From Duganella dendranthematis (lineage in GTDB: Bacteria > Pseudomonadota > Gammaproteobacteria > Burkholderiales > Burkholderiaceae_D): 64,000 bases of DNA. This document shows positions 1-8,652 of the stretch, piece after piece. Every line of letters begins with the position of its first letter. Position 1 is the stretch's first letter. Where the stretch lies: contig NZ_CP051684.1 of the NCBI RefSeq assembly GCF_012849375.1, positions 2,976,001 to 3,040,000 of the forward strand. Direction: 5' to 3'. Both the position numbers and the translations under genes were made by a program. Below the pieces are notes generated by a model. That model saw only the letters and a program-made list of their open reading frames with translations, had not been told where the DNA came from and searched no databases.

Positions 1-1
1 C

Positions 2-571
2 GCCGACGTGCATTTGAACGTGGCCGTGGCCAAGGAAGCCTGCCCGATGAATCTGGCGCCGACCACCTCGACCACCGTCACGCTGGCGCTGGGCGACGCC
101 CTGGCCGTGGCGCTGCTGGACCTGCGCGGTTTCAAGGAAGAAGATTTTGCCCGCTCGCATCCGGGCGGCGCGCTGGGCCGCCGTCTGCTGACCCACGTCA
201 AGGACGTGATGCGCAGCGGCGATGCGGTGCCGCGCGTGATGGCCGACGTCAAGCTGACCGAGGCGCTGCTGGAAATCACCCAGAAGGGCATGGGCATGAC
301 CGCCGTGGTCGATGCCGACGGCAGGCCGGTCGGCGTGTTCACCGACGGCGACCTGCGCCGCATGATTGAAAAAGTGCAGGACTTTACCAAGGTGGTGATC
401 GGCGATGTGATGCACGCCAACCCGCGCAGCATCTCGCCTGAGAAAATGGCGGTAGACGCCGTGGCCGTGATGGAGCAGTTCCGCATCAACCAGATGCTGG
501 TGACCGATGCCGACGGCAAACTGGTCGGCGCGCTGCACATCCATGACCTGACCCGCGCCAAGGTGATCTGA
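2..571 (+). CDS. kdsD: D-arabinose 5-phosphate isomerase, C-terminal part (5' end outside window)
   Basis: Converts ribulose 5-phosphate to arabinose 5-phosphate, the first step towards KDO for lipopolysaccharide. The open frame enters the window with no start codon, so about the first 140 residues of this roughly 330-residue family are missing. What remains is the end of the SIS sugar-isomerase domain (TSTTVTLALGDALAVALL, then SHPGGALGRRLL), followed by two CBS domains at about residues 65-120 and 125-187 of the fragment. The stop overlaps the kdsC start (TGATG), so the two are translationally coupled. The order kdsD-kdsC-lptC-lptA-lptB is the usual proteobacterial KDO/LPS-transport cluster, which supports kdsD over other SIS-CBS paralogues such as gutQ. 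Confidence 0.93.
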   Translation, partial: ADVHLNVAVAKEACPMNLAPTTSTTVTLALGDALAVALLDLRGFKEEDFARSHPGGALGRRLLTHVKDVMRSGDAVPRVMADVKLTEALLEITQKGMGMTAVVDADGRPVGVFTDGDLRRMIEKVQDFTKVVIGDVMHANPRSISPEKMAVDAVAVMEQFRINQMLVTDADGKLVGALHIHDLTRAKVI

Positions 572-1098
572 TGACGATGACCTATCTGGAGCGCGCTGCG
601 CGCGTCAAGCTGATGATCTTCGACGTCGACGGTGTGCTGACCGACGGCAGCCTGCACTATGGCGCCGAGGGCGAAGCGCTGAAGACCTTTAACGTGCACG
701 ACGGCCTGGGTATCAAGCTGATTCAGGAAGCCGGCATCGATACCGCCATCATCAGCGCGCGCACCTCGCCGCAGGTGATCAAGCGCGCGGCCGATCTCGG
801 CATCAAGCACCTGCACCAGGGCGGCCACGACAAGCTGACGCCGTTCAACGCGCTGCTGGAAAAGACCGGCCTCACCGCCGAGCAGGTCGGCTTCATCGGC
901 GACGATGTGGTGGACTTGCCGATCCTCACGCGGGTCGGCTTTGCGGTGGCGGTGCCGAACGGCCGCAAGGAAGTGCTGGAGCGTGCACATCACACTACCG
1001 TGGCCCATGGCGGCCGTGGCGCGGTGCGCGAAGTGTGCGAACTGTTGATGCATGCGCAAGGCAGTTACGAGCGCGTGATGGCACAATTCCTGGTTTAG
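571..1098 (+). CDS. kdsC: 3-deoxy-D-manno-octulosonate 8-phosphate phosphatase
   Basis: Cytoplasmic HAD-family phosphatase that releases KDO from KDO 8-phosphate. The 175-residue length fits the cap-less C0 class. The catalytic motif FDVDGVLTDG lies near residues 17-26, with the nucleophile and acid/base aspartates both present. ISARTS follows as motif II, and GDDVVDLPIL near residue 110 is the acidic metal-binding motif. The ATG overlaps the kdsD stop, and lptC follows after 12 bases, so the gene sits inside the KDO/LPS-transport operon. Confidence 0.95.
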   Translation: MTMTYLERAARVKLMIFDVDGVLTDGSLHYGAEGEALKTFNVHDGLGIKLIQEAGIDTAIISARTSPQVIKRAADLGIKHLHQGGHDKLTPFNALLEKTGLTAEQVGFIGDDVVDLPILTRVGFAVAVPNGRKEVLERAHHTTVAHGGRGAVREVCELLMHAQGSYERVMAQFLV

Positions 1099-1110
1099 AC
1101 GAGGACAGTC

Positions 1111-1704
1111 ATGCGTAAAAGAACAGCCCATCGCTGGCAACTGACGGTGATCATGATGGTCGGCGTGTTTGTCGCCTTCGGCAGCTTCTGGCTGGTGCAG
1201 GTGGTGGACCAGGCCAGCCAGCAGGCGCAGGCCGACAAGTTCCGCGATGAACCGGATTACATCATCGACCGTTTCAGCCTGGTGCGCATGAACGAGAAGG
1301 GCCAGCCGGCCTACATCATTTCCGGCGACAAGCTGACCCACCACCCGACCGACGATTCGTCGCTGATCGACAAGCCGTATGTGCACAGCCTGGGCGGCGA
1401 GCAGCCGCCGATGAATATCCATGCCGACACCGCCAATGTCGATCAGGGCAATACACGCGTCAAGCTGAATGGTAATGTGGATGTGGTAAGGCCGGCCACG
1501 CAGCTGGCGCAGGAACTGCGCCTGAAGACCAGTACGCTGACGGTGTATCCGGACGAAGAACGGATGGAGACCGACGCCGCGGTCGACATGCTCTCCGGGC
1601 GCTCGACCGCCACCGGCACCGGCATGACGGCCAACAACGCGACCCGCCAGATCAAGCTGGGCGGCCGCGGAACGATTACGATGCCGCCGCGCGCGGCACA
1701 TTGA
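1111..1704 (+). CDS. lptC: LPS export ABC transporter periplasmic protein LptC
   Basis: Inner-membrane-anchored bitopic protein that passes LPS from the LptB2FG transporter to LptA. The 197-residue product has one N-terminal membrane segment at about residues 9-31 (LTVIMMVGVFVAFGSFW), then a periplasmic beta-jellyroll of the LptC/DUF1239 family. A good ribosome-binding site (GAGGA) sits upstream of the ATG. The stop falls 14 bases before the lptA ATG. The family is divergent in sequence, so the assignment leans on size, topology and the position between kdsC and lptA. Confidence 0.9.
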   Translation: MRKRTAHRWQLTVIMMVGVFVAFGSFWLVQVVDQASQQAQADKFRDEPDYIIDRFSLVRMNEKGQPAYIISGDKLTHHPTDDSSLIDKPYVHSLGGEQPPMNIHADTANVDQGNTRVKLNGNVDVVRPATQLAQELRLKTSTLTVYPDEERMETDAAVDMLSGRSTATGTGMTANNATRQIKLGGRGTITMPPRAAH

Positions 1705-1718
1705 AGGAAACCAGAGAC

Positions 1719-2321
1719 ATGAACGCATTCAAGATGAGCAAACTGATGCTGGCGGCCACGCTGCTGCTGGCCGCCGCCGGCGCGACCTACGCGGAAAAAG
1801 CCGACTCCAGCAAGCCGACCCAGATCACCTTCGACCAGCTGGACGCCGATGACGTCAAGCAGATCAAGACCTTCACCGGCAACGTGGTGCTGACCCGCGG
1901 CACGCTGCTGATGAAATCGCCGAAGGCGGTGGTGACCGAAGATCCGGAAGGCTACCAGTACGTGGTGCTGACCAGCGGTCCGGGCGTGCAGGCGATCTTC
2001 CGCCAGAAGCTGGACGGCGCCGGCGACCAGTGGGTCGAAGGCAAGGCCGACCGCATCGAATATGACGGCAAGACCGAGCTGGTCAAGCTGTTCGCCAAGG
2101 CCGAGATCAAGAAGCTGGAAGGCCCGAAAGTGGCCAGTCAGGTCGACGGCGAATTCATTTCCTACGACAGCCGCAAGGAATTCTTCGCGGTCAAGAACAC
2201 GCCGAGCGGCGACAGCAAAGTGGGCGGCGGCCAGAGCACCATGGTGATCCAGCCGGCCAACAAGCAGCCGGTACCGGCTGCGGCGCCCGCGCCCACCACG
2301 CAGCCTGCGGCGGGGAAATAA
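1719..2321 (+). CDS. lptA: LPS transport periplasmic protein LptA
   Basis: Periplasmic bridge protein that polymerises head to tail to carry LPS to the outer membrane. The chosen ATG follows an AAGGAA ribosome-binding site and begins with a signal peptide ([20 protein letters not shown], cleavage after about residue 26). A TTG 18 bases upstream is in frame but would overlap lptC and spoil the signal peptide. The OstA/LptA-like domain covers about residues 34-150 ([20 protein letters not shown], and [19 protein letters not shown]). A Pro/Ala-rich tail ends the 200-residue protein. The lptB gene starts one base after the stop. Confidence 0.93.
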   Translation: MNAFKMSKLMLAATLLLAAAGATYAEKADSSKPTQITFDQLDADDVKQIKTFTGNVVLTRGTLLMKSPKAVVTEDPEGYQYVVLTSGPGVQAIFRQKLDGAGDQWVEGKADRIEYDGKTELVKLFAKAEIKKLEGPKVASQVDGEFISYDSRKEFFAVKNTPSGDSKVGGGQSTMVIQPANKQPVPAAAPAPTTQPAAGK

Positions 2322-2322
2322 G

Positions 2323-3075
2323 ATGGAATCATCCTGCGGTAGCACCCTGATCGTCAAAGGCCTGCAAAAGACCTACGGCAAGCGCCAGGTGGTGCATGAC
2401 GTGTCGTTGCAGGTCGAGTGCGGCGAAGTGGTCGGCCTGCTGGGCCCGAACGGCGCCGGCAAGACCACCTCGTTCTACATGATCGTCGGCCTGGTGCCGT
2501 CGGACGCCGGCAGCATCGACATCAGCGGCGTCGATATCTCGTCGCTGCCGATCCACCGGCGCGCGGCGATGGGCTTGTCGTACCTGCCGCAAGAAGCGTC
2601 GGTGTTCCGCAAGCTGACGGTGGAAGAAAATATTCGCGCTGTCCTCGAAATTCAAAAAGTGGACGGCAAGTCTTTATCCAAGGCTGAAATTGAAGAACGG
2701 CTGAATACCCTGCTGGCCGATTTGCAAATCGAGAAGTTGCGCGAGAACCAGGCGCTGTCGCTGTCCGGTGGCGAACGCCGCCGGGTGGAGATCGCCCGCG
2801 CGCTGGCGACTAACCCGCGCTTTGTGCTGCTCGATGAACCTTTCGCCGGGGTCGACCCGATTGCCGTGATTGAGATCCAGCGCATCGTGCGCTTCCTCAA
2901 GGAACGCAATATCGGCGTCCTCATTACCGATCACAATGTGCGCGAGACGCTGGGCATCTGCGACCGCGCATATATCATCAACCAGGGCTCGGTGCTGGCA
3001 TCAGGCCGTCCGGACGACATCATCGCCAATGAATCGGTGCGTCGCGTCTACCTGGGTGAACACTTCAGAATGTAA
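2323..3075 (+). CDS. lptB: LPS export ABC transporter ATP-binding protein
   Basis: ATPase subunit of the LptB2FG lipopolysaccharide extractor at the inner membrane. The 250 residues contain all ABC motifs: Walker [10 protein letters not shown] near residue 42, the LptB-typical Q-loop region [20 protein letters not shown], signature [15 protein letters not shown], Walker [15 protein letters not shown], and the H-loop [10 protein letters not shown]. The permease genes lptF and lptG are not adjacent, as in most proteobacteria. rpoN starts 11 bases downstream, the classic lptB-rpoN linkage. Confidence 0.97.
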   Translation: MESSCGSTLIVKGLQKTYGKRQVVHDVSLQVECGEVVGLLGPNGAGKTTSFYMIVGLVPSDAGSIDISGVDISSLPIHRRAAMGLSYLPQEASVFRKLTVEENIRAVLEIQKVDGKSLSKAEIEERLNTLLADLQIEKLRENQALSLSGGERRRVEIARALATNPRFVLLDEPFAGVDPIAVIEIQRIVRFLKERNIGVLITDHNVRETLGICDRAYIINQGSVLASGRPDDIIANESVRRVYLGEHFRM

Positions 3076-3086
3076 ATCCCAGCCTC

Positions 3087-4559
3087 ATGAAACAGTCTTT
3101 GCAACTGCGCACGTCGCAGCATCTCGCGTTGACGCCACAGTTGCAGCAGTCGATCCGGCTGCTGCAATTGTCGACGCTGGAGCTGCACCAGGAACTAGAA
3201 CAGCTGCTGACCGATAACCCGCTGCTGGAGCGTCTTGACGACCCGCTGGATCACTCGCTGCGCCTGCTGGGCGATGGCGCCATCAACCAACAGGCGCCGG
3301 CCGGTGACGCGCCCGCCGAAGGCCCGCCAGGCGAGGCGCCGGCGGCCGAAGCCGACAATTACGAGGCGCCCGGCGCCGACACCGAAAGCACCACGCCCGA
3401 CGCCGACATCGACTGGGGAGACGCCGGCCGCAGCAAGAACAGCGACGACGAGGATGCGCGGCCGCAGCTGGAAGCGCATCACTGCACGCTGCGCGACCAT
3501 CTGATGGAACAGATGCGCGTGACGGTGCTGGAAATGCGCGACCGCGCGCTGGTCGAACTGATCATCGACGCGCTCGACGAAAACGGCTACCTGGAAGAAG
3601 CGCTGGAAGAGATCCACGCGCGCCTGCCGGAAGAACTGGAAGTCGAGATCGAGGAATTGCAGACCGCGCTGAAGCTGCTGCAAAGCTTCGATCCGATGGG
3701 GGTCGGCGCGCGCAATGCGGCCGAGTGCCTGGCGATCCAAATCAAGCGCTTGCCCGGCGTGCCGTTGGTGACCCGGCGCATGGCGCTGGCCATCGTGGAA
3801 AACCATCTGACCTGGTTTGCGCAGCGCGATTTCAACAAGCTGAAAAAAGCGCTGCTGTGCGATGACGAAGATCTGCGCGAAGCACAGACCGTGATCCGCC
3901 AGTGCAATCCGCACCCGGGCGCGGCGTTCGCATCGGACGTGTCTGACTACGTGGTGCCGGACGTGATCGTCAAGAAGTCGCGCAACGGCTGGCAGGTCAG
4001 CCTGAACAACGACGTCATGCCGCGCCTGCGCGTCAACGCCATGTACGCCAACCTGCTCAAGCAGGGCAAGGGTGAAGGCGCGATGGGCGCGCAGCTGCAG
4101 GAGGCCAAGTGGCTGATCAAGAATATGCGGCAGCGTTTCGACACGATCCTGCGCGTGGCACAGGCGATAGTAGAAAGACAAAAGAACTTTTTCTCGCACG
4201 GCGCGGTCGCCATGCGCCCCCTTGTGCTTCGCGAAATTGCTGATACACTGGGTTTACACGAGAGCACAATTTCTCGCGTAACAACTCAAAAATATATGCT
4301 GACCCCGCACGGCATGTTTGAGTTGAAATATTTCTTTGGTAGCCATGTCGCCACCGAAGCTGGCGGGGAAGCAAGTTCGACGGCGATACGCGCTTTGATC
4401 GTGCAATTGACAGGAGCTGAAGACCCGAAAAATCCTTTATCCGACAGTAAGATTGCGGACATGCTGGGAGAACAGGGCATGGTGATTGCGCGACGCACTG
4501 TTGCCAAATATCGCGAAGCTCTCAAGATCCCGCCAGTCAGTCTCCGCAAGTCTTTGTAG
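3087..4559 (+). CDS. rpoN: RNA polymerase sigma-54 factor
   Basis: Sigma-54, which directs polymerase to -24/-12 promoters activated by enhancer-binding proteins. The 490 residues show Region I at the N terminus (Gln/Leu-rich [19 protein letters not shown]), an acidic linker at about residues 60-130, the core-binding domain, a helix-turn-helix region ([19 protein letters not shown]), and the diagnostic RpoN box [15 protein letters not shown] near the C terminus. It follows lptB closely and precedes hpf, the conserved order in beta- and gammaproteobacteria. Confidence 0.98.
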   Translation: MKQSLQLRTSQHLALTPQLQQSIRLLQLSTLELHQELEQLLTDNPLLERLDDPLDHSLRLLGDGAINQQAPAGDAPAEGPPGEAPAAEADNYEAPGADTESTTPDADIDWGDAGRSKNSDDEDARPQLEAHHCTLRDHLMEQMRVTVLEMRDRALVELIIDALDENGYLEEALEEIHARLPEELEVEIEELQTALKLLQSFDPMGVGARNAAECLAIQIKRLPGVPLVTRRMALAIVENHLTWFAQRDFNKLKKALLCDDEDLREAQTVIRQCNPHPGAAFASDVSDYVVPDVIVKKSRNGWQVSLNNDVMPRLRVNAMYANLLKQGKGEGAMGAQLQEAKWLIKNMRQRFDTILRVAQAIVERQKNFFSHGAVAMRPLVLREIADTLGLHESTISRVTTQKYMLTPHGMFELKYFFGSHVATEAGGEASSTAIRALIVQLTGAEDPKNPLSDSKIADMLGEQGMVIARRTVAKYREALKIPPVSLRKSL

Positions 4560-4571
4560 TTACTTGGTTCC

Positions 4572-4600
4572 TGTGCGCCCGGCAGCAAAGGGCAGCGCAC
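4572..4600 (+). promoter_or_regulatory. Inverted repeat in the rpoN-hpf gap
   Basis: GTGCGC at 4573-4578 pairs with GCGCAC at 4595-4600, with extra GCCC/GGGC pairing inside. It has no T-run, so it is not a standard intrinsic terminator. It could be a processing or attenuation element controlling how much hpf is read from the rpoN transcript. The function is inferred only from the position. Confidence 0.3.
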
Positions 4601-4636
4601 TAACCGTAAGCAGCGACATTATCTTTAGGAGTGTGT

Positions 4637-4999
4637 ATGAATCTCACCATCAGTGGACATCATCTCGAAGTGACCGCAGCGATTCGCGAGTACGTACAGA
4701 ACAAGCTGGAGCGGGTCACCCGCCACTTTGATCAAGTGATTGATATTGCTGTCATCCTGACCGTAGATAACCTTAAAGAGAAAGAGAAACGCCAGAAGGC
4801 TGAAATCAACCTGCGTATGTCCGGCAAGACCGTCTACGTGGAGAGCCTGTCGCAAGACCTGTACGCCGCCATCGATACGCTGATCGATAAGCTGGATCGG
4901 CAGGTCATGAAATACAAAGCCAAAGTCCAGGGCCATGATCGCGATGCGATCAAGCACATGCCCGATCCGGACAGCTACGAAACCGCTGCCGCCGCCTGA
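4637..4999 (+). CDS. hpf: Ribosome hibernation-promoting factor (short HPF/YhbH type)
   Basis: Binds the 30S subunit in stationary phase and promotes inactive 100S or 70S ribosomes. The 120-residue product starts [20 protein letters not shown] and has the beta-alpha fold typical of the S30AE family, with the basic stretch [20 protein letters not shown] near residue 45. ATG 4637 is preferred because TAGGAG lies five to six bases upstream. The GTG six bases earlier would fall on the ribosome-binding site. It sits directly after rpoN and ends at a clear terminator. Confidence 0.95.
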   Translation: MNLTISGHHLEVTAAIREYVQNKLERVTRHFDQVIDIAVILTVDNLKEKEKRQKAEINLRMSGKTVYVESLSQDLYAAIDTLIDKLDRQVMKYKAKVQGHDRDAIKHMPDPDSYETAAAA

Positions 5000-5023
5000 T
5001 TAAGCGACCACAGCATGACAAAC

Positions 5024-5049
5024 AAAGGGCGCCCAGAGCGCCCTTTATT
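5024..5049 (+). terminator. Intrinsic terminator after hpf
   Basis: Perfect 9-bp stem, AAAGGGCGC (5024-5032) with GCGCCCTTT (5038-5046), a five-base loop, then TTTATT. It closes the kds-lpt-rpoN-hpf transcript. The ribosome-binding site of the next gene (GGAG, 5050-5053) begins immediately after it. Confidence 0.85.
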
Positions 5050-5057
5050 GGAGACAT

Positions 5058-5975
5058 ATGGTTAAACGTTTAACTTCATTCTTCGTGCTGGCGCTGGCCG
5101 GTCACGTTGCCGCTGCCGCGTGCGATACACCGCCGCCGGCCCGCATCGACATCGACGCCAACAGCTATTACTCGGATGCGCATCACTCGGTGATCGATCC
5201 GGTCCTGCGCGCCAAAAATATCGCCAACACCAAGCCGATCGAAGATTTCCTGGCGCATGTGGCCAAGGATGCCAATGCCGGCGGCGATGCGGCCTGTGCG
5301 GTGTCCTGGCTGGCCAGCTGGGGTGAGCAGAAGGCTATGCTGGGCAAGCTGTCCAGCGAACAGGCCTACTACGTACGCAAGTGGACGCTGGGCGGCTTGG
5401 CGCTGAATTACGCACGCGTGCAGACACAGGCGACGCCGGTGCAGCGCGCCGTCATCGAAAGCTGGTTCAAGGCCCTGGCCAACGCCACCATGGCGCATTC
5501 GGACACCAAGAAGGGCGGCCGCAACAATCACTACTATTGGGAAGGTCTGGCGGTGACTGCGGTAGGCGGCGTCACCGGCGATGTCCGCTACCTCGACTGG
5601 GGCCGCAAGGTGTTTGCGCATGCGATGTCGCAGGTGGCGGCGGACGGTTCGCTGCCGGCCGAGATGGAGCGCGCTGGCAAGGCCTTGCACTATCACGTGT
5701 TTGCCGTCACGCCGCTGGTGATGATGGCTTCGATTCTGGACCTGCACGATGCGCGGCTGGACAAGGTGGTGAACTTTACCGTGGCGGCATCGGCCGATCC
5801 TTCCGGTATCGCGCGCATCACCGGCGTGGAGCAGGAACCGGTCGGCAGCCGCGAGGTGACGCTGGTGTACAACCGCCACGAGGGCAAGGCCGCGCCCGCC
5901 GCCGGGAAGCCGCTGTGGCAGCCGCGTCTGGGTGGCGCGCTGGACGTGCCCAACCCGCTGGAGCATCTGAAGTAG
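5058..5975 (+). CDS. Secreted alginate lyase family protein (polysaccharide lyase family 5)
   Basis: Predicted periplasmic poly(mannuronate) lyase that cleaves alginate or a related uronic polymer by beta-elimination. The 305 residues start with a signal peptide (MVKRLTSFFVLALAGHVAAA). The all-alpha toroid domain contains the PL5 hallmark NNHYYW near residue 154 and WYxxxALNYARVQ-type helices. No alg biosynthesis genes are nearby, so this may serve degradation or remodelling of an exopolysaccharide rather than alginate secretion. It stands alone between a terminator and the hydratase-family gene 10 bases downstream, which it may be co-transcribed with. Confidence 0.85.
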   Translation: MVKRLTSFFVLALAGHVAAAACDTPPPARIDIDANSYYSDAHHSVIDPVLRAKNIANTKPIEDFLAHVAKDANAGGDAACAVSWLASWGEQKAMLGKLSSEQAYYVRKWTLGGLALNYARVQTQATPVQRAVIESWFKALANATMAHSDTKKGGRNNHYYWEGLAVTAVGGVTGDVRYLDWGRKVFAHAMSQVAADGSLPAEMERAGKALHYHVFAVTPLVMMASILDLHDARLDKVVNFTVAASADPSGIARITGVEQEPVGSREVTLVYNRHEGKAAPAAGKPLWQPRLGGALDVPNPLEHLK

Positions 5976-5985
5976 AATAGTTCGC

Positions 5986-7050
5986 ATGAGCGAATATATC
6001 CACACCAGTGTTAGCAACGGCACCGGCTTGATCGTGCTGGACCGGCCCAAGGCCCTCAACTCTTTGTCGCTGGAGATGGTGCGCGCGATCACGCGCGCGC
6101 TGCGTTGCTGGCGCGATGACGACAGCGTCGCCGCCGTGCTGGTGCGCAGCAGCAGCGAGAAAGCGTTCTGCGCGGGTGGCGACATCCGCTTTTTCCATGA
6201 CGTCGGCCGCGCAACGCCGCAGGGCGGCAGTGCGCTGCTGGAAGATTTCTTTACCGAGGAATATTCGCTAAATCATTTAGTCCATTTTTATCCCAAGCCC
6301 TACATCGCCTTGATGGACGGCGTGGTGATGGGCGGCGGCATGGGCATCGCGCAGGGCGGCGTGCGCATCGTCACCGACAAGACCAAGATGGCGATGCCGG
6401 AAGTGAACATCGGCCTGTTTCCGGACGTGGGCGGCAGCTATTTCCTGTCGCGTGCGCCGGGAGCGCTGGGGTACTACCTGGGCGTGACGGGTGTAACGAT
6501 CAACGCCGCCGACGCGCTGTACGCCGGCCTGGCCGACCACTACGCGCCGCTGGCGGACCGTGCCGAACTGGAGAAGCTGCTGGCTGCCACGCCAGGCGCC
6601 CAATTGCGCGACGCCATCGCCACCTACGCCGCCGCGCATGACGCCGGCGCCAGTGCACTGGCTGCCGACCGCGCCGCCATCGACCAGCACTTCAGCGCCG
6701 GCTCCGTGCCCGCCATCATCGCCTCGCTGCAAGCCGACAGCAGCGAATTCGCGGCGAAGACACTGCAAGTGATGACGACGCGCTCGCCGTTGATGATGTC
6801 CGTCACGCACGAGCTGATCAAGCGCGGCGCCGCACTGGATGTGGCCGGCTGCCTGCGCATGGAACGCACGCTGGTGCGCCACAACTTTGAAAACGGCGAA
6901 GTGATCGAAGGCGTGCGCGCGCTGGTGATCGACAAAGACAACGCCCCGCAATGGCAACCCGCCACCCTGGCGGAAGTCACATCAGAGATGGTGCAACGCT
7001 TCTTCCAGCCAGTCTGGCCAGACTACGCCCACCCGCTGCGAAGATTATGA
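5986..7050 (+). CDS. 3-hydroxyisobutyryl-CoA hydrolase family protein (enoyl-CoA hydratase/isomerase superfamily)
   Basis: Likely hydrolyses 3-hydroxyisobutyryl-CoA in valine breakdown. The 354-residue length is much longer than a plain enoyl-CoA hydratase (about 260) and matches the HIBCH/ECH_2 family. The oxyanion-hole motifs CAGGDIRFFHD (about residue 63) and MDGVVMGGGMGIA (about 108) are present, and PEVNIGLFPDVGGSYFLSR carries the HIBCH glutamate and aspartate. The C-terminal cap helices extend beyond residue 260. Its 3' end overlaps the convergent antitoxin gene by 28 bases. A plain enoyl-CoA hydratase is less likely. Confidence 0.88.
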   Translation: MSEYIHTSVSNGTGLIVLDRPKALNSLSLEMVRAITRALRCWRDDDSVAAVLVRSSSEKAFCAGGDIRFFHDVGRATPQGGSALLEDFFTEEYSLNHLVHFYPKPYIALMDGVVMGGGMGIAQGGVRIVTDKTKMAMPEVNIGLFPDVGGSYFLSRAPGALGYYLGVTGVTINAADALYAGLADHYAPLADRAELEKLLAATPGAQLRDAIATYAAAHDAGASALAADRAAIDQHFSAGSVPAIIASLQADSSEFAAKTLQVMTTRSPLMMSVTHELIKRGAALDVAGCLRMERTLVRHNFENGEVIEGVRALVIDKDNAPQWQPATLAEVTSEMVQRFFQPVWPDYAHPLRRL

Positions 7051-7325
7051 TACGAAGGCAGTTCCAAACCGAGTTGATCAAGGACGGCAAGTGTGAGGGG
7101 AGACGTCAGATTGTCCGGGGAGCTGAGAGCCGTTGAGATTTGCTCTCGCGAGTAACCGTGAGTGTCAGCTAGTTCCGCGAGGCCTTTAGCGCGTGCCACA
7201 AGTTGCAATACAGCTGTGGTGTAGTCCGGATCTGCTACTTCAAAAGCGGCGACCAAGAAAAAACGAATACTCTCAGCACTATTAAGAGCTTCGGCGGGAT
7301 CGAAAGGGTGAAAAGTCTCAGTCAT
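7023..7325 (-). CDS. Putative addiction-module antidote protein (HigA-like)
   Basis: Antitoxin of a type II toxin-antitoxin pair: it should neutralise the RelE-like toxin and repress the operon. The 100 residues begin MTETFHPFDPAEALNSAESI, typical of the addiction-module antidote family, with a C-terminal helix-turn-helix region (GLAELADTHGYSREQISTAL). ATG 7325 is chosen because it overlaps the toxin stop as ATGA; the ATG at 7340 lies inside the toxin. The toxin-first order is usual for this family. Its end runs 28 bases into the end of the convergent hydrolase gene. Confidence 0.88.
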   Translation of the reverse strand: MTETFHPFDPAEALNSAESIRFFLVAAFEVADPDYTTAVLQLVARAKGLAELADTHGYSREQISTALSSPDNLTSPLTLAVLDQLGLELPSYHNLRSGWA

Positions 7326-7624
7326 TGCTTTTCCCTCCATTGTTGAGCAAGTCGCTTTGCAGTCTGTATGTCTCGTTTTTGTGAGCCTTTATCTCCGCCA
7401 CAGAGAAGAACCACCAAAGCGTTTCTCTGTTGCAGAAAATAAATGCGGTAGCCCGGCCCTAAGTGGACTCGAAGTTCGCTTATGCCTTCATCAACGGGCT
7501 TTACATCGTGGGCGAAACCCTGCGCCAGTCGCATAATGCGCTCAGCGATAGCCGCTCTGGAACGAGAGTCTTTCAGCTTATTAAACCATCGCTGAAACGT
7601 CTTGGTTTGGATGATCTCTGTCAT
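7322..7624 (-). CDS. RelE/HigB-like addiction module killer protein
   Basis: Predicted mRNA interferase toxin of the type II RelE superfamily. The 100 residues end with the family signature LLCGGDKGSQKRDIQTAKRL, and the core has ELRVHLGPGYRIYFLQQ, where the conserved Arg and Tyr line the RNase site. It is transcribed first and coupled to its antitoxin by an ATGA overlap. A perfect 7-bp inverted repeat sits eight bases upstream. The pair lies between convergent housekeeping genes, a common place for such modules. Confidence 0.9.
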   Translation of the reverse strand: MTEIIQTKTFQRWFNKLKDSRSRAAIAERIMRLAQGFAHDVKPVDEGISELRVHLGPGYRIYFLQQRNALVVLLCGGDKGSQKRDIQTAKRLAQQWREKQ

Positions 7625-7631
7625 CCCACCA

Positions 7632-7651
7632 TCGTAGTTTAGTCACTACGA
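7632..7651 (-). promoter_or_regulatory. Candidate toxin-antitoxin operator
   Basis: TCGTAGT (7632-7638) and ACTACGA (7645-7651) form a perfect inverted repeat with a six-base spacer, just upstream of the toxin start. On the minus strand a plausible -10 (TAAACT), with GTCAAA 16 bases before it, overlaps the palindrome. This is the layout expected for autorepression by the antitoxin. Confidence 0.55.
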
Positions 7652-7671
7652 CGGCGTTTTGACATGGATCT

Positions 7672-8532
7672 TTACTGTTCGCGGTGGCGCAGGACGACGC
7701 GCTCGTTGGCGCTGAAGTAGGCGGCCAGCTTTTCGGCCATGTAGACGGAGCGGTGCTGGCCGCCGGTGCAGCCCAGCGCCACGGTCAGGTAGCTGCGGTT
7801 GTCGGTCTTGAAGGACGGCAGCCATTTCTCCACAAACGCGCGGATATCGTTCAGCATCTCGCCGGCGCTCGGCTGGGCGTCGAGGAAGTCGATCACCGGT
7901 GCATCGCGGCCGGTCAGTGGCCGCAGCGCCAGGTCGTAGTAGGGATTCGGCAGCGCGCGCACGTCGAATACGAAATCCGCATCCATCGGCACGCCCAGCT
8001 TGAAGGCGAACGATTCAAAGAACAACGTCAGCGGCGCATGTTCGGTCAGCACCAGGTCCTTGACCCAGGCGCGCAGTTTGTTGGCGCTCAGCTCGGATGT
8101 GTCGAGCACATGGCCCAGCTGTTCGATGGCCGACAGCCGCTCGCGCTCTTCCATGATGCATTCGATCAGCGTGCGGCGCGCGGTTGGGTTCTGACCCGGA
8201 CGCAGTTCGTGCGACAGCGGATGGCTACGGCGCGTTTCGGAAAAGCGCGCCACCAGCGAGTGGGTGTTGGCGGTCAGGAACATGACCTTGACGTCGTGGC
8301 CGTCCTCGCGCAGGCGCTGTACATCACCCGGCAGCGAGGCCAGTGACTCGGCACTGCGCGCGTCTACCGCCACGGCCAGCGCCTGCAAGCCCTCTTCGGT
8401 CAGGGTCTTGACCAGCTGGGACAGCAGGGCGGGCGGCAGGTTGTCGACGCAATAGTGTCCTGTGTCTTCCAGGACGTTGAGGGCCACGGATTTGCCGGAA
8501 CCGGAGATACCAGTAATGAGGACGATGCGCAT
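7672..8532 (-). CDS. rapZ: RNase adapter / nucleotide-binding protein RapZ
   Basis: P-loop protein; in Escherichia coli it presents small RNA GlmZ to RNase E and so tunes amino-sugar synthesis. The product of 286 residues starts [15 protein letters not shown] with the Walker A at residues 8-15. The C-terminal domain contains [17 protein letters not shown], the conserved phosphate/sugar-binding region. ATG 8532 is preferred over one 18 bases upstream because the P-loop strand begins right at it. It follows hprK and ptsN on the same strand, as in most betaproteobacteria. Confidence 0.96.
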   Translation of the reverse strand: MRIVLITGISGSGKSVALNVLEDTGHYCVDNLPPALLSQLVKTLTEEGLQALAVAVDARSAESLASLPGDVQRLREDGHDVKVMFLTANTHSLVARFSETRRSHPLSHELRPGQNPTARRTLIECIMEERERLSAIEQLGHVLDTSELSANKLRAWVKDLVLTEHAPLTLFFESFAFKLGVPMDADFVFDVRALPNPYYDLALRPLTGRDAPVIDFLDAQPSAGEMLNDIRAFVEKWLPSFKTDNRSYLTVALGCTGGQHRSVYMAEKLAAYFSANERVVLRHREQ

Positions 8533-8556
8533 AGTCCCCGATGATACCATCGCAGG

Positions 8557-8652
8557 CTAGTCGCCGCTCATTGCCTGTCTCTGGCGGTGCAGCAGGGACT
8601 TCGTGGGGCATCGCCCCGCGCCTGCGAAACGGATGCGCTTTGCAAGGCGCAT
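8557..8652 (-). other. 31-codon open frame in the promoter-proximal repeat copy (rapZ side)
   Basis: Reads ATG to TAG within one repeat unit and ends in the same residues as HprK ([10 protein letters not shown]). It differs from its neighbour copy by one Arg-to-Lys change, with the other differences synonymous in this frame. GGAG touches the ATG directly, which is too close for normal initiation, so translation is doubtful. Confidence 0.2.

Noticed and set aside
3195..4199. Minus-strand frame inside rpoN
   Set aside because: It is antisense to a clearly coding sigma-54 gene and rich in histidine and glutamine from GC-skew, typical of a shadow frame.
8324..8611. 95-residue minus-strand frame over the rapZ start and repeat
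   Set aside because: It overlaps rapZ in another frame and has no recognisable features.
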